This document shows, piece after piece, positions 41,473-49,153 of a DNA stretch of 64,000 bases. The notes beneath the pieces are model-generated. The model was not told the DNA's origin. It saw only the letters and a program-made list of their open reading frames with translations, and searched no databases. Origin of the DNA: Nocardia transvalensis NBRC 15921 (GTDB lineage: Bacteria > Actinomycetota > Actinomycetes > Mycobacteriales > Mycobacteriaceae); NCBI RefSeq assembly GCF_000308875.1, contig NZ_BAGL01000032.1, positions 98,716 through 162,715 on the forward strand. Reading direction: 5' to 3'. Within the stretch, counting starts at the first letter, position 1. The number at the start of each line of letters is the position of its first letter. The translations under genes were made by a program, and so were the position numbers.

Positions 41473-42519
41473 ATGTCACGCACCAGCCGGTTTCTCTCGC
41501 GTCGGCACACCGTCGCCGCGGCCCTCACCGCACTCTCGGCCGTGGTGCTCACCGCCTGCTCCGGCGGGGCCAGCGATACCGCGGGCGGGGGTGGCGCCGA
41601 CGGCAGCGGCGGCACGCTGAACCTCTACGCCTACGCCGTGCCGAAGCCCGGCTTCGACAAGGTCATTCCCGAGTTCAACAAGACCGACCAGGGCAAGGGC
41701 GTGCAGATCCAGCAGTCCTACGGCGCCTCCGGCGACCAGTCCCGCAAGGTGAAGGACGGCGCTCAGGCCGACGTGGTGAACTTCTCGGTCGAGCCCGACG
41801 TCACCCGGCTGGTCGATGCCGGTCTGGTGGACGCGAACTGGAACGCCGACGCCACCAAAGGCGTGCCGTTCGGCTCGGTGGTCTCGATCGTGGTGCGCAA
41901 GGGCAACCCGAAGGGCATCAAGGACTGGGACGACCTGCTCAAGCCCGGTGTCGAGGTGGTGACCCCGAACCCGTTCAGCTCCGGCTCGGCCAAGTGGAAC
42001 CTGCTCGCGCCCTACGCCGCCAAGAGCGACGGCGGTAAGAACCCGCAGGCGGGCCTGGACTACCTGGGCCAGCTGATCTCCAAGGACCACGTCAAGGTCC
42101 AGCCCAAGTCCGGCCGCGAGGCCACCGAGACCTTCCTGCAGGGCACCGGCGACGTCCTGCTGAGCTACGAGAACGAGGCCATCTTCTCCGAGCGCAACGG
42201 CGATCCGATCGAGCACTTCGTCCCGTCGACCACGTTCAAGATCGAGAATCCGGTCGCGGTGCTGAAGAACAGCAAGAATCTGGACAAGGCCGTGGCGTTC
42301 AAGGACTTCCTGTTCACTCCGGAGGGCCAGAAGGCCTGGGCGCAGGCCGGTTTCCGGCCGGTCGACCCGAAGGTGGCCGCCGACTTCACCAAGGACTTCC
42401 CGACCCCGCAGAAGCTGTGGACCATCGACGATCTGGGCGGCTGGAAGACCGTGGACAAGGAGCTGTTCGCGCAGGGCACCGGCAGCGTCGCGCAGATCTA
42501 CGACCGGGCCACCAAGTAG
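41473..42519 (+). CDS. subI: Sulfate ABC transporter substrate-binding lipoprotein
   Basis: A 348-residue binding protein, membrane-anchored by a lipobox (VLTACS) after a short signal peptide. LNLYAYAVPKPGFDKVIPEF and SYGASGDQSRKVKDGAQADV match the sulfate/thiosulfate-binding (Sbp/SubI) family, including the Ser-Gly-Asp loop that binds the oxyanion. TPNPFSSGSAKWNLLAPYAA is also typical. First gene of subI-cysT-cysW-cysA, the mycobacterial order. GGAAGG precedes the ATG. Confidence 0.94.
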   Translation: MSRTSRFLSRRHTVAAALTALSAVVLTACSGGASDTAGGGGADGSGGTLNLYAYAVPKPGFDKVIPEFNKTDQGKGVQIQQSYGASGDQSRKVKDGAQADVVNFSVEPDVTRLVDAGLVDANWNADATKGVPFGSVVSIVVRKGNPKGIKDWDDLLKPGVEVVTPNPFSSGSAKWNLLAPYAAKSDGGKNPQAGLDYLGQLISKDHVKVQPKSGREATETFLQGTGDVLLSYENEAIFSERNGDPIEHFVPSTTFKIENPVAVLKNSKNLDKAVAFKDFLFTPEGQKAWAQAGFRPVDPKVAADFTKDFPTPQKLWTIDDLGGWKTVDKELFAQGTGSVAQIYDRATK

Positions 42520-42552
42520 GCCGGACGGGGAGACACGGGATACTCGACGACT

Positions 42553-43437
42553 GTGGGTGACGGCATGACGGGCACCGGTACCGCCGCCGGGCAGCAGACA
42601 TCGCGGGAGACATGGGGTGGCCGGGCGCGATCCTGGCTACGCGTGACCGGTTCGGTCGGTCCGCTCGGCATCGCCGTCGCGGTGCTGTGGCTGAGCCTGA
42701 TCGTGCTGCTGCCGCTGGCGGCGTTGACCTTCCACTCCTTCGACGAGGGCTGGGCGGGTTTCTGGGACGCGGTGACGGCGCCGGCGTCGCTGGATTCGCT
42801 GCGCGTCACCATCCTGGTCTCGATCGCGGTCGCGCTGATCAATGTGGTGATGGGCACGCTGGTCGCCTGGGTGCTGGTGCGTGACGAGTTCCCGGGTAAG
42901 GGCATCGTCAACGCGCTGATCGACCTGCCGTTCGCGCTGCCCACCATCGTGGCCAGCATCGTGCTGCTGTCGCTGTACGGACCGCAGAGCCCGATCGATG
43001 TGCAGCTCAACGCCACCCAGCCCGGCCTGATCGTGGCCCTGACCTTCGTGACGCTGCCGTTCGTGGTGCGCTCGGTCCAGCCGGTGCTGATCGAGGCGGA
43101 TCGCGAGGTCGAGCAGGCCGCGGTATCGCTCGGCGCGGACAACTGGACGACGTTCCGGCGCATCATCCTGCCGTCGCTCACCCCCGCGATCATCTCCGGT
43201 GGCGGGCTCGCCTTCGCCCGCGCCATCGGCGAATACGGCTCGGTCGTGCTCATCGGTGGCAATATCCCCGGCCGGACCCAGATGACCTCGCAGTACATCC
43301 AGCAGCAGATCGAGGTCGATCGCCCGGTGAACGCCGCGGCGGTGTCGGTGGCCCTGCTGGCGATCTCGTTCCTCACCCTGCTGGTGCTGCGGCTGTTCGC
43401 CGATCGCATCGCCCGCAAGGAACAGGCGAGCCGATGA
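42553..43437 (+). CDS. cysT: Sulfate ABC transporter permease CysT
   Basis: A 294-residue permease with six membrane helices. The EAA loop that contacts the ATPase reads VEQAAVSLGADNWTTFRRII then LPSLTPAIISGGGLAF. IDLPFALPTIVASIVLLSLY and EYGSVVLIGGNIPGRTQ are family markers. Translation starts at the GTG at 42553 or the ATG at 42565. 33 bp after subI and 16 bp before cysW, consistent with one transcript. Confidence 0.94.
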   Translation: MGDGMTGTGTAAGQQTSRETWGGRARSWLRVTGSVGPLGIAVAVLWLSLIVLLPLAALTFHSFDEGWAGFWDAVTAPASLDSLRVTILVSIAVALINVVMGTLVAWVLVRDEFPGKGIVNALIDLPFALPTIVASIVLLSLYGPQSPIDVQLNATQPGLIVALTFVTLPFVVRSVQPVLIEADREVEQAAVSLGADNWTTFRRIILPSLTPAIISGGGLAFARAIGEYGSVVLIGGNIPGRTQMTSQYIQQQIEVDRPVNAAAVSVALLAISFLTLLVLRLFADRIARKEQASR

Positions 43438-43453
43438 GGACGGAGGTATCCCG

Positions 43454-44263
43454 ATGAAACTGTCCGCTCCGACCCGGATCTCGCTGCGGGTGGTCGCGCT
43501 GGCCTACCTGTTCGTGCTGCTGGTGGCGCCGCTGATCATCATCCTGTGGCGCACCTTCGAACGCGGTATCGGCGCGTTCATCGATGCCATCAGCACGCCC
43601 GCGGCGGTCTCGGCGTTCAATCTGTCCCTGCTGATCGTGCTGATCGTGGTCCCGGTGAACGTGGTGTTCGGGATCGTGACCGCGCTCGCGCTGGTCCGGG
43701 GAAACTTCCCGGGCCGCAACCTGGTTCAGGGCGTGGTTGACCTGCCGTTCGCGGTGTCGCCGGTGGTGGTGGGCGTCTCGCTCATCATGCTGTGGGGCGT
43801 CAACGGCTGGTTCGGCGGCGTCGAGAATCTCGGCTTCCGGGTGATCTTCGGCCTCCCGGGCATGGTGATCGCCACCATCTTCGTGACGCTGCCGTTCGTG
43901 GTGCGCGAGGTGGAGCCGGTACTGCACGAGATCGGTGACGACCAGGAGCAGGCCGCGGCCACGCTGGGGGCCACCGGCTGGCAGACGTTCTGGCGGATCA
44001 CGCTGCCCGCGATCCGCTGGGGCCTGACCTACGGCGTCGTGCTGACCGTCGCCCGCGCGCTCGGCGAATTCGGCGCGGTGATCATGGTGTCCTCGGCGCT
44101 GCCGGGTATCTCGCAGACCCTGACGCTGCTGGTGCACGGCCGATACATCAACGACCACAACACCTTCGGCGCCTACTGCGCCGCCACTCTGCTGATGGCG
44201 ATGGCGCTCGTCACTCTCGTCCTGATGACCCTCCTCGAACGCAAGCGGGGCACTGCCACATGA
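43454..44263 (+). CDS. cysW: Sulfate ABC transporter permease CysW
   Basis: A 269-residue six-helix permease and partner of CysT. EAA loop: [20 protein letters not shown] then [36 protein letters not shown] and [20 protein letters not shown] are CysW-typical. GGAGG nine nt upstream of the ATG. The stop overlaps the cysA ATG (ATGA), giving coupled translation. Confidence 0.94.
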   Translation: MKLSAPTRISLRVVALAYLFVLLVAPLIIILWRTFERGIGAFIDAISTPAAVSAFNLSLLIVLIVVPVNVVFGIVTALALVRGNFPGRNLVQGVVDLPFAVSPVVVGVSLIMLWGVNGWFGGVENLGFRVIFGLPGMVIATIFVTLPFVVREVEPVLHEIGDDQEQAAATLGATGWQTFWRITLPAIRWGLTYGVVLTVARALGEFGAVIMVSSALPGISQTLTLLVHGRYINDHNTFGAYCAATLLMAMALVTLVLMTLLERKRGTAT

Positions 44264-45276
44264 TTACCGTGACCTCGGCGAACAAGCGCTACGGCAGTTT
44301 CGCCGCCCTCGACGACGTCAGCCTCGAGATTCCCTCGGGCGAGCTGACGGCGCTGCTCGGACCGTCCGGATCCGGTAAGTCGACGCTGCTGCGATCGATC
44401 GCCGGGCTGGAATCGCTGGATTCCGGCACGGTCGTCATCGCCGGGCGGGACGTCACCCGGGTGTCGCCGCAGAAGCGCGATATCGGATTCGTCTTCCAGC
44501 ACTACGCCGCGTTCAAGCACATGACCGTGCGCGACAACGTGGCGTTCGGGCTGAAGATCCGCAAGCGGCCCAAGAACGAGATCCGCAAGCGGGTGGACGA
44601 ACTGCTCGGCATCGTCGGCCTCGACGGTTTCCAGCACCGGTATCCCGCGCAGCTGTCCGGCGGTCAGCGTCAGCGCATGGCCCTGGCCCGGGCGCTGGCC
44701 GTGGACCCGCAGGTGCTGCTGCTGGACGAGCCGTTCGGCGCGCTCGACGCCAAGGTCCGCCACGACCTGCGGACCTGGCTGCGGCGGCTGCACGAGGAGG
44801 TGCACGTGACCACCGTGCTGGTCACCCACGATCAGGAGGAGGCCCTGGACGTCGCCGACCGGATCGCGGTCATGAATGCCGGGCGGATCGAGCAGATCGG
44901 CAGTCCGGAGGATGTCTACGATCGCCCGGCCAACGATTTCGTCATGTCGTTCCTGGGCGCGGTGGCGAAATTGAACGGACATCTGGTGCGGCCGCACGAT
45001 ATTCGCATCGGCCGCGATCCGGGCATGGCCCTGGCCGAACACGAGGGCACCGCGGAATCCGCCGGAGTCACCCGCGCGAAGGTGGAACGCGTCGTCCGCC
45101 TCGGCTTCGAGGTGCGCCTGGAATTGCGCAACGCCGCCACCGGCGACCTGTTCACCGCCCAGGTCACCCGCGGCGACGCCGAGGCCCTGCGGCTCGCGGA
45201 CGGGGAAACGGTGTACGCACGGGCAACACGCATTCCCGACCTCCCGGTGGCCGAATCCCCAGCCTCGGCGAGCTGA
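44260..45276 (+). CDS. cysA: Sulfate ABC transporter ATP-binding protein
   Basis: A 338-residue ATPase powering sulfate/thiosulfate import. Walker [22 protein letters not shown]-loop [13 protein letters not shown], signature [15 protein letters not shown], Walker [15 protein letters not shown] and H-loop [16 protein letters not shown] are all intact. The C-terminal TOBE-like regulatory domain follows. The last ~8 codons and the stop lie within a 23-bp tandem repeat, so the very C-terminus may vary between strains. Confidence 0.95.
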   Translation: MITVTSANKRYGSFAALDDVSLEIPSGELTALLGPSGSGKSTLLRSIAGLESLDSGTVVIAGRDVTRVSPQKRDIGFVFQHYAAFKHMTVRDNVAFGLKIRKRPKNEIRKRVDELLGIVGLDGFQHRYPAQLSGGQRQRMALARALAVDPQVLLLDEPFGALDAKVRHDLRTWLRRLHEEVHVTTVLVTHDQEEALDVADRIAVMNAGRIEQIGSPEDVYDRPANDFVMSFLGAVAKLNGHLVRPHDIRIGRDPGMALAEHEGTAESAGVTRAKVERVVRLGFEVRLELRNAATGDLFTAQVTRGDAEALRLADGETVYARATRIPDLPVAESPASAS

Positions 45277-45370
45277 ATCCCGCGACGTCGGCGAGCTGAA
45301 TCCCGCAACGTCCGCGAGCTGAATCCCGCGACGTCGGCGAGCTGAATCCCGCAGCCTCGGCGAGGTGAAT
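45253..45370 (+). repeat. 23-bp tandem repeat spanning the cysA stop codon
   Basis: Units beginning GAATCC recur at 45253, 45275, 45298, 45321, 45344 and a partial at 45367. The period is 23 bp after a first 22-bp step; consensus GAATCCCGCGACGTCGGCG then AGCT. The cysA stop TGA is formed by the junction of two units (AGC-TGA-ATC), so every further unit would supply the same TGA. Confidence 0.9.
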
Positions 45371-45680
45371 GCGCACAGCCGTGGCGATCCGAATCCTTTT
45401 TCCGGCGTGCCTTTGGCCGGAATCTCGCGAGGTCCCGGCCAAAAGCACGCCGAGAACAGTGGAATGCGACACGCCATGAGCAAATGGCGTTTCACATCTG
45501 GGATATGTGATCGAATACATCCCATGCGAAACGAGTAATCCGAAAGTGATCGGACAGTGATCTCGTGGGTCGCGCGGTGCGCGATCGCATATCCTCGCCC
45601 GGACGACAATATCCCCGGGTAGTCCCTGTCACCGCCGCCGCTGTCGCGCGAAGATAGGCGAATGCGGGCCTGGTGGGGGA
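45277..45680. other. 404-bp intergenic region rich in repeats
   Basis: Besides the tandem repeat (to 45370) and a pair of palindromic elements (45400-45456), the region 45470-45660 is more AT-rich (ATCTGGGATATGTGATCGAA and following bases). It probably holds the promoter of the downstream secreted-protein gene. A TTGC-free, AT-rich box could not be assigned with confidence. No coding frame is convincing on either strand. Confidence 0.5.
45400..45456. repeat. Dispersed palindromic elements, copies 2 and 3, in inverted orientation
   Basis: TTCCGGC-GTGCCTTTG-GCCGGAA at 45400-45422 is followed, after a short TCGCGA-containing centre, by a reversed copy at 45434-45456 (CCCGGCC-AAAAGCACG-CCGAGAA). 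Both share the loop and stem of the elements at 23800, 47872 and 59900. As a pair they can form one large cruciform, and they could end transcription after cysA. Confidence 0.8.
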
Positions 45681-46376
45681 GTGGCGGACACACAGAAATC
45701 GCCCAATTCCATGCATATTCCCAGAATTTCGCCGGCGGCTCTCGCCGCCTGTGGCGCAATTGCGATCGTCACCGGGAACTCGGTGTCGGGACCGGACGAG
45801 CGCGTCGTGGACGAGCCGGAACTCGTCCGAAGTTACAGCGCTCCGGCCGTCGCGCCGGAGCCGCGCGATCCCTATCGCCGTTCCTCGCACCACGATCCCG
45901 ATCTTCGTCCGTCGCTCCATGATCCGTACCTCCGTCCGACACCGGCGGACGTGTTGCCGCGCACGGTGACCGGTGCCCAGCAGCGTTTCACGCCGAGCCC
46001 GCCGCAGTGGGACAACGCGCGCGTGATCGTCTCGGTCGCCCGCGATCGTGGCCTGCCCGTCTACGCGGCGGTGATCGCGCTGGCGACCGCCCTCCAGGAA
46101 TCGTTGCTGGAGAACCTCACCGAAGCCGTCGACAACGATTCGCTGGGCCTGTTCCAGCAGCGGCCCTCCAGCGGCTGGGGAATTCCGGACGAACTGACCG
46201 ACCCGGCCTACGCCGCGGGCGCGTTCCTCGACGGCCTCGTCGCGCGGGCGCCGGATTTCCGGGAGCTGCCGCTGTGGGAGTCCGCGCAGGCCACGCAGGC
46301 CTCGGCCCATCCGCAGGCGTACGCGCAGTGGGAGGAGCAGGCGGCGGCGATGGTGGACGAGATCTGCGGCGAGTGA
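45681..46376 (+). CDS. Exported protein with a lytic-transglycosylase-like helical domain
   Basis: A 231-residue protein. After an N-terminal hydrophobic segment (ISPAALAACGAIAIVTGNSV) and a ~75-residue disordered linker rich in Asp/Arg/Pro, the domain reads WDNARVIVSVARDRGLPVYA, AVIALATALQESLLENLTEA, and NDSLGLFQQRPSSGWGIPDE. The Glu in LQES and the GLFQQRPS block resemble goose-lysozyme/SLT-like folds often found in secreted actinobacterial proteins, so peptidoglycan cleavage is possible, not proven. GGGGGA abuts the GTG; a later ATG at 45711 is also possible. Confidence 0.68.
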   Translation: MADTQKSPNSMHIPRISPAALAACGAIAIVTGNSVSGPDERVVDEPELVRSYSAPAVAPEPRDPYRRSSHHDPDLRPSLHDPYLRPTPADVLPRTVTGAQQRFTPSPPQWDNARVIVSVARDRGLPVYAAVIALATALQESLLENLTEAVDNDSLGLFQQRPSSGWGIPDELTDPAYAAGAFLDGLVARAPDFRELPLWESAQATQASAHPQAYAQWEEQAAAMVDEICGE

Positions 46377-46543
46377 GGCCTTCCGCGATCCCGGCAAACC
46401 GGCGCCGGACGTCACCTCCTCGTCACCGCCGCCGGGAACACCGTGCCCCGACGATCATGATCACCCAGCTCGACGCGCGTATATCGGCTCGATATGTAGC
46501 GCACCTCACAACCGGCGCTCGGGCGGACAACCGCTTGTCCGGT

Positions 46544-46561
46544 GGTTGGCAATCTTTCAGC
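46544..46561 (+). promoter_or_regulatory. Motif shared upstream of both Hsp70-like genes (copy 1)
   Basis: GGTTGGCAATCTTTCAGC lies 68 bp before the ATG of the first Hsp70-like gene. The same 18 bases with one substitution occur at 55394-55411 ahead of the second. A TATAAA follows at about 46600, 18 nt after a TTGTTC, giving a plausible promoter downstream of the motif. A common activator or sigma factor is inferred. Confidence 0.5.
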
Positions 46562-46628
46562 ACAATGGTTGCCTTGTTCCGGGTCGAATCACGGTTCTAT
46601 AAAGGCTCGTCGAACGAGGGTGGACGTG

Positions 46629-47753
46629 ATGACGGTTGGGCTCGGAGTCAGTATCGGCACGGTCAATACGGTGTGCGCCGTGGAAAACGGAGGTGGGAAC
46701 AGAAACGGGCCCCCGGCCACCTGGCGCACCACCCTCACCTTCGACAGCACGGGCACCGCCCGGGTCGGCCGCATCCCCAAACACGGCCGGGCCATCACCG
46801 ATTTCGCCGATCTCACCCAGCGCGGGACGCCGAACGCGCGGGTCGGCCATCGGGCGCTGTCGGCCGCCGATCTGGTGGCGACGGTCGCGTCGAGCGTGCT
46901 GTCGGATGTGCTCGGCGCCGCGCCGGAGCCCGAGCACGGCATCACCGTCACCCACCCGGTCGGCTATCCGCCGCAGCGCGTGGACGATCTGCGCGAGGCC
47001 CTGGATGCCGTGGGGTTGCGGCATGCGGTGCTGGCCGCGGAGCCGATCGCGGCCACGGCCTGGCTGGAGGAGACGTGCGGTCCGCTGATGCCCGGCCTCG
47101 CACTGGTCTACGACCTGGGCGGATCGGGGTTGCGGGTCACGCTGGTCCGGGTCGGGGCGGGCGCGCCCCGCAATCCGGTGGTCGGAGAGTCGTTGCGCTC
47201 CACCGACTTCGGCGGCCGCGCGTTCGGTGCCCAGATGGCGCGGCGGGCCGACTGGCGGTCCGCCGAGACCCCGCATGTCGCCACCGACGCGGTGATCACC
47301 GAGCGGCGCACGGCCCACGTCCGCAAGTCGCTCGACGTCGTCTACGAATGCCTGCGCGTCGCCGACGTCACGATGGCCGACGTCGACCGCGTCCTCGTGA
47401 TCGGCGGTGCGGCCCGGCCGCCGGAGGTCGCCGCGGTGCTCGCGGCCGCCCTGGCCCGCCCGGTGATCGTGGCGCCCGATCCGGAACGCACGGTCGCCGA
47501 GGGCGCCGCCATCCTCGCGCGCCGCGCCTCGGAGGCCGAGCACGGCGGCGTCGGCCAGCGCCGGGCGTGGTGGAGCGGCGGCACCGTCCGGGCGGCGAGC
47601 GGCCGCCTCCTCGGCCGCCGCCTCACCCGAGCGGTGATCACCGCCTCGGTCACCGCCGGCGCGGCCCTGTTCGTAGCCACCGCCCCCGCCGGCGACGCGG
47701 TCAGCGTAGGCGCGATAACCAACGACGCCTGCCTGATCCACCTCTACGGATGA
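46629..47753 (+). CDS. Hsp70-like actin-fold protein with C-terminal membrane anchor (paralogue 1)
   Basis: A 374-residue protein. Phosphate 1 motif VGLGVSIGTVNTVCAVE, phosphate 2 LALVYDLGGSGLRVTLVRVG, and adenosine motif VLVIGGAARPPEVAAVL follow the Hsp70/actin ATPase pattern. There is no substrate-binding domain. After ~315 residues comes one hydrophobic helix (AVITASVTAGAALFVATAPA) and a short tail, so the ATPase would be held at the membrane. It is paralogous to the longer gene at 55.7 kb (shared DFADLT, AARPPEV). ATG at 46629 chosen by homology to that paralogue. Not DnaK: no interdomain linker and no DnaJ/GrpE neighbours. Confidence 0.82.
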   Translation: MTVGLGVSIGTVNTVCAVENGGGNRNGPPATWRTTLTFDSTGTARVGRIPKHGRAITDFADLTQRGTPNARVGHRALSAADLVATVASSVLSDVLGAAPEPEHGITVTHPVGYPPQRVDDLREALDAVGLRHAVLAAEPIAATAWLEETCGPLMPGLALVYDLGGSGLRVTLVRVGAGAPRNPVVGESLRSTDFGGRAFGAQMARRADWRSAETPHVATDAVITERRTAHVRKSLDVVYECLRVADVTMADVDRVLVIGGAARPPEVAAVLAAALARPVIVAPDPERTVAEGAAILARRASEAEHGGVGQRRAWWSGGTVRAASGRLLGRRLTRAVITASVTAGAALFVATAPAGDAVSVGAITNDACLIHLYG

Positions 47754-47795
47754 CCGCCCCTATATAGACGACTCCCGCTTGCGCGGCGGAGTAGT

Positions 47796-47826
47796 GAACG
47801 CTCCCCACCCTCGGTGGGGAGCGTTC
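47796..47826 (+). terminator. Intrinsic terminator after the Hsp70-like gene
   Basis: GAACGCTCCCCACC and GGTGGGGAGCGTTC form a perfect 14-bp stem with a CTC loop, followed by CTCTTTCCC. It lies 43 nt after the Hsp70-like stop codon. A strong terminator, probably working from both sides. Confidence 0.9.
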
Positions 47827-47871
47827 CTCTTTCCCGGAGCCCTCCCATTTCCCGGCACGAGCCCTCCTCAT

Positions 47872-47896
47872 TTCCCGGCGCGCTTTTGGCCGGGAA
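47872..47896. repeat. Dispersed palindromic element, copy 4
   Basis: TTCCCGGC-GCGCTTTTG-GCCGGGAA, an 8-bp stem with the family loop. It follows a proper terminator, so termination cannot be its only role. Confidence 0.8.
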
Positions 47897-48019
47897 CCCC
47901 CACGGGCACTCTCACCAATAGCGGACGAACGTTGACGTGATGCGGAACACGTTACCTGCGGGTCAAGTACGACCGGAAACCCTCTGACCTGCGAACCCCG
48001 CTCACGTCAGCGCCATTTC

Positions 48020-48037
48020 AGTGCACAAGTGTGCACT
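48020..48037 (+). promoter_or_regulatory. Operator-like palindrome upstream of the diiron oxygenase
   Basis: AGTGCACA-AG-TGTGCACT is a perfect 8-bp inverted repeat with a 2-nt centre, ~30 bp before the -35 box of the oxygenase promoter. The size and symmetry fit a dimeric activator or repressor (TetR/GntR/MarR-type). The regulator is not encoded adjacent. Confidence 0.6.
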
Positions 48038-48064
48038 CGAATCCGAACTACCACCGGGTCACTA

Positions 48065-48093
48065 TTGACCCCCGTCGTCGTTGGTGTAACTAT
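48065..48093 (+). promoter_or_regulatory. Sigma-70-type promoter of the diiron oxygenase operon
   Basis: TTGACC at 48065-48070 is separated by 16-17 nt from TAACTAT (48087-48093). The translation start at 48128 is ~35 nt downstream of the -10. Well-formed for a GC-rich actinobacterium. Confidence 0.6.
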
Positions 48094-48127
48094 GGGAAAC
48101 AGTTAACCGTGCAAACCCGGAGAGGCT

Positions 48128-49141
48128 GTGACGACGATGTCGGTTGCCGCTACCAACGACCTCGACCCCGTGGTCGCTCAGGCTCAGGAGTACGCCCAGA
48201 AGCTGATGCTGCTGTCCGAGGGGTCGGTCAACAAGCACTTCGACCCGTTCGAGGATATCGACTGGGACAATCCGGACTTCGCCGCCGATGCCGGCGAGGA
48301 GCGCTGGGTGCTGCCCGTCTCCGGTGACGCGCTCGGCCGCCACCCGTGGTACCAGGCGCTGCCGCTGGAGCGGAAGATCGCCATCGGCAAGTACCGCCAG
48401 GCCAACGTCGCCAAGGTCGGCTTGCAGTTCGAGTCCATCCTCATCAGCGGCATGGTGACGCACAACTTCGGGCTCCCCAACGGGTCCCCCGAGTTCCGCT
48501 ACTGCTCCCACGAGATGATCGAGGAGCACAACCACACCCTGATGTTCCAGGAGATGGTGAACCGCATCGGCCTGGACGTCCCGGGTATGGGTCCGCTGGT
48601 GAGCAAGTTCAAGTACATCGGCGCCCCGGTGGCCGCGCGGTTCCCGAACCTGTTCTTCATGGCGGTGCTCGCCGGCGAGGAGCCGATCGACCACATCCAG
48701 AAGGCGATCCTGCGCTCCGGCGAGGAGATTCACCCGATCATGCGCGGCGTCATGGCCATTCACGTGGCCGAGGAGGCGCGGCACATCTCCTTCGCGCACG
48801 AGTTCCTCAAGAACCACGTGCCGGAGACGTCCAAGGCCAACAAGTTCGCGCTCTCGCTGCTGATGCCGATCGTCATGTGGATCCTGGGCCGCTCGATCTA
48901 CACACCGCCGCGGTCGTTCTGGAAGGAATTCGATATTCCGGACTACGTCCGCAAGGAGCTGTTCTACGGCACCAAGGAAGCCAAGCGGGAGTTCAGCGAC
49001 TTCTTCGGTGACGTGCGCACGCTCGCCAAGGACATCGGCCTGATGAACCCGATCGCCAAGGGCGTGTGGAAGGCCCTGAAGATCGACGGCCACACCACCC
49101 GGTACCGGTCGGAGCCGCTGCGCTCCGCACGGGCGGGCTGA
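48128..49141 (+). CDS. AurF-like non-heme diiron oxygenase
   Basis: A 337-residue helical protein of the p-aminobenzoate N-oxygenase (AurF) type. Paired carboxylate/His ligands appear in YCSHEMIEEHNHTLMFQE, then GEEPIDHIQKAI, and MAIHVAEEARHISFAHEF, the expected E/ExxH pattern for a dinuclear iron site. AurF enzymes oxidise aryl amines; actinobacterial relatives of unknown substrate are common. GTG at 48128 follows GGAG with 5-nt spacing. The ferredoxin-FAD reductase 12 bp downstream would supply electrons. A palindrome and clear promoter precede the gene. Confidence 0.87.
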   Translation: MTTMSVAATNDLDPVVAQAQEYAQKLMLLSEGSVNKHFDPFEDIDWDNPDFAADAGEERWVLPVSGDALGRHPWYQALPLERKIAIGKYRQANVAKVGLQFESILISGMVTHNFGLPNGSPEFRYCSHEMIEEHNHTLMFQEMVNRIGLDVPGMGPLVSKFKYIGAPVAARFPNLFFMAVLAGEEPIDHIQKAILRSGEEIHPIMRGVMAIHVAEEARHISFAHEFLKNHVPETSKANKFALSLLMPIVMWILGRSIYTPPRSFWKEFDIPDYVRKELFYGTKEAKREFSDFFGDVRTLAKDIGLMNPIAKGVWKALKIDGHTTRYRSEPLRSARAG

Positions 49142-49153
49142 GCGGGCCGGCCG

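Larger units (their letters stand above)
47754..48127. other. 374-bp intergenic region before the diiron oxygenase
   Basis: In order it contains a strong terminator (47796-47826), a palindromic repeat copy (47872-47896) with a broken half-copy just before it (CATTTCCCGGC at ~47845), an 18-bp operator-like palindrome (48020-48037) and a clear promoter (48065-48093). No coding frame is likely. Confidence 0.7.

Noticed and set aside
42498..43418. 306-codon minus-strand frame opposite cysT
   Set aside because: Antisense to a clear permease with an EAA loop in an intact operon.
45253..45370. Tandem repeats considered as a CRISPR array
   Set aside because: Units are directly adjacent with no unique spacers, and no cas genes are present.
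45164..45520. Minus-strand frame with repeated [11 protein letters not shown] units
   Set aside because: The repetition comes from the 23-bp non-coding tandem array and the cysA 3' end; no start signal or fold.
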